64,000 nucleotides of DNA, from assembly GCA_910584845.1 (NCBI GenBank), contig CAJUDH010000011.1:62001-126000 (forward strand), written 5' to 3'. Of the stretch, positions 53,191 through 60,943 are shown one piece after another. The position numbers were made by a program, and so were the translations under genes. Source of the DNA: an uncultured Lachnospiraceae bacterium (GTDB lineage: Bacteria; Bacillota; Clostridia; Lachnospirales; Lachnospiraceae). Each line of letters opens with the position of its first letter. Position 1 is the stretch's first letter. The notes under the pieces were generated by a model that saw only the letters and a list, made by a program, of their open reading frames with translations, made no database searches and was not told the origin of the DNA.

Positions 53191-53928
53191 CTAACCCCTT
53201 CTTTCAATCAATGCCAACGCGGCCTCATCCCCTACAACCGTCACATCCCGATGGAGCTGCAGGACCGAAGCCGGAACCTTCGGCGTTACCGGGCCGAAAA
53301 AAGCCTCCCGGACAATCCTGGCCTTGTCGCCGCCGCTCACCGCCACCAAGACCTTCGCTGCCTTAAAGATCGTTCCGACCCCCATGGTATAGGCATATTC
53401 CGGCACATCCCCTATACGCTCAAACAGCCGGGAATTTGCCTGGATTGTGCTCTCGGCCAGCTTTACGCAGTGGGTGTTTTTCGGGTACTCCTCCCCCGGC
53501 TCGTTAAATCCGATATGGCCGTTATGCCCCAGCCCCAAAAGCTGCAAGTCCACGCCCCCCATCCGGGCCACCACCTGGTCGTAGCGCCTGCACTCCGCCC
53601 CGTCGTCCTCCGCCAGCCCGTCCGGCACAAAAGTGCCGGCCTTGTTTATATTCACATGGTCAAACAGGTGGCTGTCCATAAAATACCGGTAGCTCTGGCT
53701 ATGGCTTGGCCCCAACCCTTTGTATTCGTCCAGGTTGACTGTCCTCACCCGGGAAAAATCCAGTTCCCCTTCCTGATACCGCCGGACCAGTTCCCTGTAA
53801 GCGCCTACCGGCGTGGAACCGGTTGCCAGCCCCAGCACGCAGTTTGGCTTCATCACGATCTGCGCCGCCAGGATATTGGCGGCCTTGCGGCTCATGTCCG
53901 AATAATCTTTTGCCCTTATGATCTCCAT
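53191..53928 (-). CDS. nagB: Glucosamine-6-phosphate deaminase
   Basis: A 245-residue NagB converting glucosamine-6-phosphate to fructose-6-phosphate and ammonia. The phosphate loop LATGSTPVGAYREL, the catalytic NLDEYKGL and GLGHNGHIGFNEPG are intact. The length corresponds to the short monomeric Firmicutes type without the allosteric C-terminal extension. ATG 53928 has AGGAG 7 bases upstream. It feeds glycolysis directly upstream of the phosphofructokinase step. Confidence 0.96.
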   Translation of the reverse strand: MEIIRAKDYSDMSRKAANILAAQIVMKPNCVLGLATGSTPVGAYRELVRRYQEGELDFSRVRTVNLDEYKGLGPSHSQSYRYFMDSHLFDHVNINKAGTFVPDGLAEDDGAECRRYDQVVARMGGVDLQLLGLGHNGHIGFNEPGEEYPKNTHCVKLAESTIQANSRLFERIGDVPEYAYTMGVGTIFKAAKVLVAVSGGDKARIVREAFFGPVTPKVPASVLQLHRDVTVVGDEAALALIERRG

Positions 53929-53973
53929 TTTAACTCCTTTTGGCCTTTCTTTCAACTGCCTGGCCTTTTACTT

Positions 53974-54231
53974 TTACAAATTTTTCCGGAAAAATTCTTC
54001 CATTGCGGCAATTGCCTCGTCCTCATCTTCGCCTTCCGCAAAAACGCGGACCTTATCCCCCTGCTTAATCCCCATACCCATAATCACCATAAGCTTTCTT
54101 CCGTCTGTAGACTTTCCTTTTGCGGACAATGTGATCCTGGATTTATATTTCCTGGCCTCCTGTGCAAACATACCTGCCGGACGCGCATGGAGCCCCAGCC
54201 TGTCCTTAATGGTATATTCAAATATTTTCAT
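53974..54231 (-). CDS. HPr-like phosphocarrier lacking the Ser46 site
   Basis: An 85-residue HPr-family protein. The phospho-acceptor His15 is present in DRLGLHARPAG. Aligning by eye with Bacillus HPr (GKTVNLKSIMGVMSLGI), the segment here is GKSTDGRKLMVIMGMGI, which places Lys where the regulatory Ser46 should be. It could therefore carry phosphate from enzyme I to the PTS but should not be a target of HPr kinase. Its place in this operon suggests it serves the adjacent PTS. A general HPr is expected elsewhere in the genome. Confidence 0.88.
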   Translation of the reverse strand: MKIFEYTIKDRLGLHARPAGMFAQEARKYKSRITLSAKGKSTDGRKLMVIMGMGIKQGDKVRVFAEGEDEDEAIAAMEEFFRKNL

Positions 54232-54257
54232 TTTACTTCTCCTTTGCCTTTCCAGGT

Positions 54258-55130
54258 TTAATCCAACGGCGCCTGGTAAAAACCGCCGAAAAAGTTTTCT
54301 GTTTTCAGCATATTCACTATGATATTGGGGTCCCGGGAATGCATCAGCGCCACAATTTCCGGAGCCTCGTAGGAGGATACCACCGTGTGGAGCAGGTACA
54401 TTTTTTTATGGCTGTACCCTCCCACCGCCTCCACGCAGGAAACACCGTGGCGGTATCTGCTGACATATTCCCGGATCACCTCGTCTGCTTTCGCTGTGGT
54501 CACCTGAAGCGTTACCCGCTCATACCGGTGATGGAACGCGGAGATGGCCTTTGTGGAGACAAACTGGAAAATAATGGAATAGCCGGCGTAACGCCAACCG
54601 GAAATACAGCCAAAAACGCAGAGGACCGCCACATTCCCCGCAAATACATACTCCCAGATGGAACGCCCTGTTTTATTGGAAACAAAGAGTGCGATAAAAT
54701 CCGTCCCGCCGGTAGACGCATTGCCTCGCAGGGCCACAACAATACACATTCCGTACACAAAACCGCCGAATACCACATTTAACATCAAATCATCAAACAA
54801 CGGCTTAAAATGGAACGCCTCCAAAAAAAAGCTGGCAAGGAATACCTGCAACAAGGAAAAAAAGGTAAACCGGACGCTGATGCTTTTGCAGCACAGAAGC
54901 GCTACCGGTATATTCAGCAGCAACATCCCCAAGGATATGGGAAAACTTTTTCCATATAGCCCTGCTATGGCGTCAAACAAAATCGCCACACCGGTAAAGC
55001 CGCCGGAAAGGAGGTTCGCCGGACGCACAAAAACTTGTATGGCATATGCCTGCAGGAACGCCGAGGCAATGACAGCTGCCAATGTTACCAGGCGCCTTGC
55101 CACAACATGATGTTTCCATCTTGCTAACAT
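54258..55130 (-). CDS. YitT family membrane protein
   Basis: A 290-residue protein with five or six N-terminal hydrophobic segments (LLSGGFTGVAILF, GNASTGGTDFIAL and others) and a C-terminal soluble DUF2179 domain of about 80 residues (YRHGVSCVEAVGGYSHKKMYLL). This is the YitT family, of unknown transport function. ATG 55130 has AAGGAG 8 bases upstream; the frame to 55295 reaches into cutC. Its presence among sugar and peptide catabolic genes suggests export or uptake of a related metabolite, but this is a guess. Confidence 0.88.
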   Translation of the reverse strand: MLARWKHHVVARRLVTLAAVIASAFLQAYAIQVFVRPANLLSGGFTGVAILFDAIAGLYGKSFPISLGMLLLNIPVALLCCKSISVRFTFFSLLQVFLASFFLEAFHFKPLFDDLMLNVVFGGFVYGMCIVVALRGNASTGGTDFIALFVSNKTGRSIWEYVFAGNVAVLCVFGCISGWRYAGYSIIFQFVSTKAISAFHHRYERVTLQVTTAKADEVIREYVSRYRHGVSCVEAVGGYSHKKMYLLHTVVSSYEAPEIVALMHSRDPNIIVNMLKTENFFGGFYQAPLD

Positions 55131-55150
55131 TTCAAAATCTCCTTCCAAGG

Positions 55151-55924
55151 TTACCGTTTTCTGCCGAATTCTTCCACCTTGTTTACAAGCCCACGCACCA
55201 GCTGTTCCGATACCACGTCGTACTGGCATTCCCTCCCGCCGGACGCCATGCTGTAAGAGACGCAGCCATGGACGGTTGTCGGGTCGGTCCGCCAATCCTT
55301 ACAGGAACTGTGGACCTGGCAGACCCCTGTCTTTTCCATCAGCTCACAGGCATTGCCCATATTGACCCCGCTCCCCGCCAGGATTTCTATTTTATCCCCG
55401 AAACGCCCCTGGAGCTGCCCGATCAGCTTTGCCCCTTCCGGCGCCGTTGGCTTAAGCCCGCTGGTCAGCACACGGTCTACCTCCATGCGGATCAACTGCC
55501 CCATAGCCCCGAAAGGGTCGTCGCAGCAGTCAAAGGCACGGTGGAACACAGCCTCTTTGCCAAAGCTTTTAATTATCTCCACCATCCTCTGGTTCCTGCC
55601 CCGGTCCAAAGACCCATCTTCCTTTAAACAGCCAAAGGCAATGCCGTCTGCCCCATGCTCCAGAAGGCATTGGCATTCCTTTTCCATCACCAGGAATTCT
55701 TCCTCGGTATAGCAGAACCCGGCCCCGCGGGGGCGCACCATGGCGATTACCTTTAGTTTTGGGAATTGCCCCTTAACCAGGCAAAGCGTTGATGCCGTAG
55801 GGGTCAGCCCCCCCAGCATCAGCGCGCTGTTAAGCTCAATCCTCGCCGCCCCGCCCAAGGCTGCTTGTTTGGCGTCATAAAAGCTGCCGCAGCATATCTC
55901 CGCTACATATTCCCTCTCCATCAT
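55151..55924 (-). CDS. cutC: CutC family protein
   Basis: A 257-residue TIM-barrel protein of the CutC family, originally named for copper homeostasis but with no settled enzymatic role. EICCGSFYDAKQA, GGAARIELNSALMLGGLTPT and VMVRPRGAGFCY are conserved segments. It lies between an M20 peptidase and yitT. Its presence in an amino-sugar operon argues more for a carbohydrate-related role than for copper handling. GAGAGG precedes ATG 55924. Confidence 0.88.
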   Translation of the reverse strand: MMEREYVAEICCGSFYDAKQAALGGAARIELNSALMLGGLTPTASTLCLVKGQFPKLKVIAMVRPRGAGFCYTEEEFLVMEKECQCLLEHGADGIAFGCLKEDGSLDRGRNQRMVEIIKSFGKEAVFHRAFDCCDDPFGAMGQLIRMEVDRVLTSGLKPTAPEGAKLIGQLQGRFGDKIEILAGSGVNMGNACELMEKTGVCQVHSSCKDWRTDPTTVHGCVSYSMASGGRECQYDVVSEQLVRGLVNKVEEFGRKR

Positions 55925-55957
55925 CCCCGGTCCTCTCCCTTTCTAACGCCCCGCCCA

Positions 55958-57082
55958 TCAGGGAAGCATCCCTAAATGGTATAAGGCTAGTGCATAAATC
56001 TTTGCGTTGGCAACCAGATCCTCAACCTTCATCCACTCGTTGGGATTGTGCCCGATCCCTTTCTGGCCCGGAAAGCTGGGCCCGAACGGGACAATACCCG
56101 GCATCACTTTTGCATATGTGCCTCCGGTGGTGGTAACCGGAGTCCCGTCCAGCCCCGTAACCGCCTCGTAGCTATGCTGCATCACATGCACCATAGGGCT
56201 GTCCTTGCGGAATACAACCGGATTGTAATTTTGGACCAGGGTTATAGGAATCCCCTCTGCCTTTTCCCTGACCTTTTCCAGGATTTCCTCAATCCCGTGC
56301 CCGCCCGGATAGCTTAAAGAAGCCTCAAAATAAGGCCTGCCCCCCTCCATGGCCAGCTTATAGTTGCGCATCTCCATAACCCCGTATTCCGGATGGAAAA
56401 AATCAATGCCCAGACAGTCGCCGTTGTTCTTCGCACCGATAAAATATTTGGTAATAAAGGCAAAAAACGGATCCAGGCAGCCGCCTTTTTCCCCTTCTTT
56501 CCACGCCCAGGCCCGCAGGACGGCACGCCCCCGCTCTGCGTAGACAACCGGAAATTTGCAGTCCGGGGTAAAGCCGTAGGCCGGGGCCTTTTCCCGCCCC
56601 AGATAATATTTCAGGTCGCCAAAACCGGATTCCTCATCGCACCCGAAAATAATACGGATCCGGTGGTTTGGTTTATAGCCTAGGCGTTTTAGGGCATAGA
56701 GCCCGTAGAGGCAGGCCATCACCGGGCCTTTGTTGTCCAAAATGCCCCGGCTGTAAATAATCCCGTCCTCCATATACCCGCTGAAAGGCGGCTGTTTCCA
56801 GCCGTCCCCCACAGGCACTACATCCACATGGCCTATGGCGCAGATATAATCTGCGCCTTGCCCATATTCTGCATAGCCGATATAATTGTCAAGGTTCACG
56901 GTGGAAAACCCAAGGCGCCCGCCAATTTCCAGGGCCTTGTCCAGGGCGGCCCGGACCCCGGGGCCAAAGGGCGCGCCCTCTTCGGCTTGCGCTTTCACAC
57001 TGTCAATCCTGACCAGCTCCAATATCCCTTCAATCATAGAAGGCTTCAGGGCTTCTACTTCTTTTAAAATCCTATCTTCCAT
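55958..57082 (-). CDS. M20 family (Sapep-like) metallodipeptidase
   Basis: A 374-residue M20 peptidase. Zinc-ligand and catalytic motifs appear as IGHVDVVPVGDGW, RGILDNKGP, GCDEESGFGD and a C-terminal TTGGTYAK region. This resembles the Sapep/PepV dipeptidases but is shorter than the 450-470 residues usual there, implying a reduced lid domain. ATG 57082 follows GGGAG. It could trim dipeptides or aminoacyl remnants released by the glycosylasparaginase or from muropeptides. Confidence 0.85.
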   Translation of the reverse strand: MEDRILKEVEALKPSMIEGILELVRIDSVKAQAEEGAPFGPGVRAALDKALEIGGRLGFSTVNLDNYIGYAEYGQGADYICAIGHVDVVPVGDGWKQPPFSGYMEDGIIYSRGILDNKGPVMACLYGLYALKRLGYKPNHRIRIIFGCDEESGFGDLKYYLGREKAPAYGFTPDCKFPVVYAERGRAVLRAWAWKEGEKGGCLDPFFAFITKYFIGAKNNGDCLGIDFFHPEYGVMEMRNYKLAMEGGRPYFEASLSYPGGHGIEEILEKVREKAEGIPITLVQNYNPVVFRKDSPMVHVMQHSYEAVTGLDGTPVTTTGGTYAKVMPGIVPFGPSFPGQKGIGHNPNEWMKVEDLVANAKIYALALYHLGMLP

Positions 57083-57111
57083 AAAACTCCCTTGTCCTGT
57101 AATCGGGGCGC

Positions 57112-58065
57112 CTACTCTTCTACCGGCGCCATCCGGGTCTTCATATAGTTGTCCATCCACTCTTGGGAGGCTACCTCCATGGTACAGCGCCCGTCCTGCT
57201 GGCGGGACACCAGATATACCGTCGCCTCCGTCCCTTCTGTGCACACGGCAACGGAAAAGCCTTCTATATTGGTTGCCACACCCCACTCCCCTTTGCGGTT
57301 CATGGCAATCAACGACAAATCCCCTGCCTGGCCCCGGCGCTCCTTCAGCTCCTGGTCCAGCCTGGCCACAGCCTTTTCACATGCCTTTTGCGGGTGCATG
57401 CCCTCCCCCATAAGGCGCACGATTTCATAGGAAATACAGCCTTTCATCAAATCTTCCCCCAGGCCGGTGGCCGCTGCCCCACCCACCTTAGAATCCGCAT
57501 AAAAACCCGAACCCACAATGGGGGAATCCCCGACCCGGCCCTTTTTCTTCATAAACAGGCCGCTGGTCGATGTAGCGGAAGTCATTTTCCCATGGGAATC
57601 CAGGCAAACCATCCCTACCGTATCATGGCCGGAATAAGGTTTTAATGCCTGGCTTACCTCTTTGGCCCGTTTCCGGTAATGGGCTTTCGCACGGTCAGTA
57701 AGCATATTCTTGCGCTCGAACCCTTCCTTATGGGCAAACTTCTCCGCGCCTTGCCCAACCAGCATGCTGTTTACTTTCTCGCGGCTTAAACGCCTGGCGA
57801 TGGACACCGGGTTTGCAAAATCCTTCAATGCCGCCACAGCCCCCACGTCAAAGGTATCGCCGTCCATAAACGCCGCGTCCAGCTCCACCTCCATCTCCTC
57901 GTTGGGCAGGCCCCCATAGCCTACGGATTTATAGTACGGGAAATCTTCCACTTCACGTACTGCCGCCTCCACCGCATCCCCGGCATTTCCGTCTTCCTTT
58001 AATATCTGGCAGCCTTTGGCAACCCCTTCCGCCGCCATCCTCCAAGTTGCAATCATACCCCACAT
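57112..58065 (-). CDS. N4-(beta-N-acetylglucosaminyl)-L-asparaginase
   Basis: A 317-residue N-terminal-nucleophile hydrolase that cleaves GlcNAc from the Asn side chain of glycoasparagine. The autoprocessing site HDTVGMV (nucleophile Thr near residue 149) is intact, and GGLPNEEMEVELDAAFMDG and SGFYADSKVGGAAATGLGED are conserved. No signal peptide, so it acts in the cytoplasm and its substrate must be imported. ATG 58065 with AAGGAGG about 9 bases upstream is preferred over the GTG at 58071. PTS genes lie just upstream and nagB/nagA downstream. Confidence 0.92.
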   Translation of the reverse strand: MWGMIATWRMAAEGVAKGCQILKEDGNAGDAVEAAVREVEDFPYYKSVGYGGLPNEEMEVELDAAFMDGDTFDVGAVAALKDFANPVSIARRLSREKVNSMLVGQGAEKFAHKEGFERKNMLTDRAKAHYRKRAKEVSQALKPYSGHDTVGMVCLDSHGKMTSATSTSGLFMKKKGRVGDSPIVGSGFYADSKVGGAAATGLGEDLMKGCISYEIVRLMGEGMHPQKACEKAVARLDQELKERRGQAGDLSLIAMNRKGEWGVATNIEGFSVAVCTEGTEATVYLVSRQQDGRCTMEVASQEWMDNYMKTRMAPVEE

Positions 58066-58093
58066 AGCCACATTCCTCCTTGGGCACCCGCCC

Positions 58094-58621
58094 TTAATAG
58101 CATACTTCCTTTTTTAAATTTTCCAGCGCCGGGTCCTGCCCCGCCATGGCTTTTGCTACCCTGCAGATATTCTTTAACGCATCGTTAAGCCCTAACCCGC
58201 CTTTTTTCGGGGTCCTCACAATGGCCACTTTATCCTTATACTCCCGGATGGTATCCACGTTCTCCTCAGACATTGCCGCCAGTGCTTTGACTCCGGTTGT
58301 GGCGTTAATATCATAGGCCACCCGGGCAGCCATTGCCGCATAATCCAAAAAATTAAAGGCGGGCCCGCATATTACCACATCCGGCTGCAGTTTTTTAACC
58401 ATGGCACACAGCTTGCGGCTCACTTCCTGGGGATCTGACAGGTAGGTGCCGTTGCCGCAGCAAAGGCAGGCCATCACATGCCCATCCATCTCTTTGAGGA
58501 ACGGCTGCATCATCACGGCCGGGCCCACCGGCTCCTTTTTCCCGGTCAGCGGTACCATCGTGTCGTCTTTTGTGCCAAGCCCCGATTGGATCTGGTCAAA
58601 AATCATTACAATTTTCATCAT
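58094..58621 (-). CDS. GrdB-related putative oxidoreductase
   Basis: A 175-residue protein resembling the N-terminal domain of the glycine/sarcosine/betaine reductase B subunit (GrdB): IFDQIQSGLG, VVICGPAFNFLDYAAMAARVAY, and a C-terminal RTPKKGGLGLNDALKNICRVA. It is far shorter than GrdB and has no selenocysteine UGA. A CLCCGNGTY segment may hold redox cysteines. It sits between PTS IIC and the glycosylasparaginase. The function is unknown and the association is notable. Confidence 0.75.
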   Translation of the reverse strand: MMKIVMIFDQIQSGLGTKDDTMVPLTGKKEPVGPAVMMQPFLKEMDGHVMACLCCGNGTYLSDPQEVSRKLCAMVKKLQPDVVICGPAFNFLDYAAMAARVAYDINATTGVKALAAMSEENVDTIREYKDKVAIVRTPKKGGLGLNDALKNICRVAKAMAGQDPALENLKKEVCY

Positions 58622-58688
58622 TTATTTCCCCCATATTTTAAATATCCTTATGCGAAAGACAAAGGCAAATTGGCAAAGGCCTCCATGT

Positions 58689-60023
58689 TTACAGGTCGTC
58701 AAACGATAAATCGTCCAGGGACAAATCATCCTCTTCTTCCGGCCCGTCTGATTTCTTTGTCTCGTCAGCCAAGTACTGCTTATCCATCATCTTAATGAAC
58801 GGCATATACAGGAATACCCCCAGGATCAGAAGCAGCCCCTGGAGCACCGCCCCCTGCCAGCCGGTAGCCAAAAACCCAGAGAGGATCACCGGCATGGTCC
58901 ATGGGATCGCCACGCCGCTGCACAGCGGGACCAGCCCCAAGCTCATACAAAAGTAAGAAATAACGATGTTGACCGTGGGGACCAGCATAAAGGGAATCAG
59001 CATCATAGGGTTAAGCAAAATCGGCAGGCCAAAGATAATCGGTTCATTGATGCCGAATACGCCCGGGATCAACGCCAGCTTCCCAAGCTCTTTGATCCGT
59101 TTGGAACGGCAGAACAGGAGCATGGCTATCAGCAAAGACAGGGTGGAGCCTGCCCCGCCAAAGGTAGCGAACAAATCCTGGAACTGCTGGCAAATGATAT
59201 TGGGGATCGCCTGGCCGGACTGGAGCGCCGCCAGGTTTTCCGCGGACAGCGTCTGCAAAATCGGGTTAAATACCGCCCCCACTACAGAACCGCCGTTGAC
59301 CCCGAAAAACCAGAAGAAATGCAGGAATATGTAAGCGATCACCATTGCCGGCAACGTATTCCCAAGTTTTAGCAAGGGGGTCTGGAGAATGGTAAATACA
59401 AAATTAAAGGCGTTTTTGTACGGGGTCATTGCAAAAATAATATTTGCAACAAAGAACACCAGTACGGACATCCCAGCCGGGATCAACGCCGCAAAAGACT
59501 TTTCAACCGTCGGCGGGACCCCGTCCGGCATTTTGATGACCCAGCCCTTGCTGTTTACCCAGGCATACACATGGACTGCCGCAAAAGCACAGATAATGCC
59601 GACAAAAATCCCCTTGGAACCCACCCAGCCCAGCGGGATGCCGGTAACTACGGATTCTTCAAACAAAATTTCATATGGCATGATCAAAAACCAGCATACC
59701 AGTGAAATCGCCGCGCCAAACAGCCGGTCTACCTTTAGCTGTTCGGCAAAGGAATACCCGATTCCGACTACCGCCAGCACGGCCATAATGGAAAAGGTGG
59801 CGTCTGTAGGTTTTGAAAAATAAGATGCCCAGTTGTCGCCGAAGAACCGGGCCCAAAATTGCGTCCATCCCGGAATCGGGAAATTGGCAATTAAAAGGAA
59901 AAAGGACCCCACAATCAAAAGTGGCATGGACAGCAGAAAACCATCCCGGATGGCAATTAAGTATTTATTTCTGCCAATCTTCTCCGCCAATGGCATAAGA
60001 ACAGATTCTAATTTGTGTAACAT
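58689..60023 (-). CDS. PTS Lac-family (cellobiose/chitobiose-type) permease IIC
   Basis: A 444-residue membrane component with about ten hydrophobic segments and the family features MPLLIVGSFFLLIANFP, FGGAGSTLSLLIAMLLF and GINEPIIFGLPI. It ends in an unusual acidic repeat tail (DDLSLDDLSFDDL). With the IIB and IIA genes upstream it forms a complete disaccharide-type PTS. Neighbouring enzymes suggest an amino-sugar substrate (chitobiose, GlcNAc-Asn or GlcNAc-MurNAc) rather than cellobiose. Confidence 0.92.
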   Translation of the reverse strand: MLHKLESVLMPLAEKIGRNKYLIAIRDGFLLSMPLLIVGSFFLLIANFPIPGWTQFWARFFGDNWASYFSKPTDATFSIMAVLAVVGIGYSFAEQLKVDRLFGAAISLVCWFLIMPYEILFEESVVTGIPLGWVGSKGIFVGIICAFAAVHVYAWVNSKGWVIKMPDGVPPTVEKSFAALIPAGMSVLVFFVANIIFAMTPYKNAFNFVFTILQTPLLKLGNTLPAMVIAYIFLHFFWFFGVNGGSVVGAVFNPILQTLSAENLAALQSGQAIPNIICQQFQDLFATFGGAGSTLSLLIAMLLFCRSKRIKELGKLALIPGVFGINEPIIFGLPILLNPMMLIPFMLVPTVNIVISYFCMSLGLVPLCSGVAIPWTMPVILSGFLATGWQGAVLQGLLLILGVFLYMPFIKMMDKQYLADETKKSDGPEEEDDLSLDDLSFDDL

Positions 60024-60070
60024 GATTCATTTACCCCCTGTTAAATTTGGTATCTTTGCCGCACCCTGTA

Positions 60071-60391
60071 TTATTTTGCCGCCTTCAGCAACTTAATGGC
60101 CGATTTGAGGACTTTCTCCCCGTCCATCATCCCATAGGCCGTCTGGTCAATTACCTGGATGGGTATGCCGGTGGACCCAAACTCGCTGACGATCTCCTGG
60201 TAGCGGAATTTCACCTGCGGCCCTAACAAAATCACATCCGGGCGCTTTTCTTCAATAATCTGCCCGATCTTCCCGTCCGGGAACGCCTCAACCTCAATGG
60301 GGAGGTTGTGGCTGTTGGCAACCCCCTGCATTTTCCTAGCCAACATGCTGGTAGACATCCCTGCACTGCAAAACAAATAAACCCTCTTCAT
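60071..60391 (-). CDS. PTS Lac-family IIB component
   Basis: A 106-residue IIB protein. The phosphorylated cysteine is Cys8 or nearby in VYLFCSAGMSTSMLARKM, as in ChbB/CelA-type IIB. ATG 60391 has AGGAGGG 7 bases upstream. It passes phosphate from IIA to the sugar bound by IIC. Confidence 0.93.
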   Translation of the reverse strand: MKRVYLFCSAGMSTSMLARKMQGVANSHNLPIEVEAFPDGKIGQIIEEKRPDVILLGPQVKFRYQEIVSEFGSTGIPIQVIDQTAYGMMDGEKVLKSAIKLLKAAK

Positions 60392-60458
60392 CAATAAACC
60401 CTCCTGTTATACTCATTTTCCTGTCCCGGCCTTTTTAGGGTTTTACCCCTTTCCTGCC

Positions 60459-60800
60459 TTAGCCCCTCTGGCTTTCCAGCCTCTTTTCCAATTCCGCCAT
60501 CTTTTCGTAGTTGGCAATCATCTCTTCCGCGATAATTTTAAAATTTTCCGCGCTCATCAGCTGGTCTTCCGCATGGATCAAAATCAGCGAACCGCCAACC
60601 ATAACCCCCTGGGCCTCCTTTTGAAGCAGGGAAAAATGTGCCTCATGCCCTTTTAAGAACTCCTTCTGCCCGGCGGACACCGACTCCCTTGCCCCTTCAA
60701 AGTCGCCCTGCTTTGCCTTCTGGATTGCTTCAATGTAGCTGGACCTTGCTGTCCCTACGTTTGAAATAATCTGGAAACAGGTCATTTCCAAATCTTCCAT
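60459..60800 (-). CDS. PTS Lac-family IIA component
   Basis: A 113-residue helical IIA protein with the phospho-acceptor His in LILIHAEDQLMSA near residue 77, as in LacF/ChbA. ATG 60800 has AAGGAGG 8 bases upstream; the frame to 60914 crosses the promoter region and is unsupported. It is the first structural gene after a leader with two inverted repeats. Confidence 0.93.
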   Translation of the reverse strand: MEDLEMTCFQIISNVGTARSSYIEAIQKAKQGDFEGARESVSAGQKEFLKGHEAHFSLLQKEAQGVMVGGSLILIHAEDQLMSAENFKIIAEEMIANYEKMAELEKRLESQRG

Positions 60801-60827
60801 ACCTTCATCCTCCTTTATTTTCAGAAA

Positions 60828-60856
60828 ATGCAGCCCGTCTTTTTGACTTGCTGCAT
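60828..60856 (-). terminator. Leader hairpin before PTS IIA
   Basis: ATGCAGC and GCTGCAT pair around a 15-nt loop and are followed by TTTTC on the minus strand, ahead of the IIA ribosome site. It could attenuate transcription into the PTS genes. The T tract is short, so it is a weak terminator at best. Confidence 0.4.
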
Positions 60857-60867
60857 CCCTTATTTGG

Positions 60868-60887
60868 TTGCCCTTATTATAGGGCAA
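60868..60887. promoter_or_regulatory. Palindrome overlapping a TATAAT box upstream of PTS IIA
   Basis: TTGCCCT, six bases, AGGGCAA: a perfect 7-bp dyad whose centre contains TATAAT on the minus strand (60876-60881). No good -35 box is visible, as expected for an activator-dependent promoter. The PRD regulator encoded just upstream is the natural candidate to bind here. Confidence 0.5.
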
Positions 60888-60943
60888 ATATTCGGTTTTG
60901 TGGCCCAATCGCATTTCACAGCAGTTAGGAAATTGCCTCCCTT

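Noticed and set aside
60828..60856. Ribonucleic antiterminator (BglG/LicT-type) site
   Set aside because: The local regulator has DNA-binding HTH domains rather than a CAT RNA-binding domain, and I cannot match the RAT consensus.
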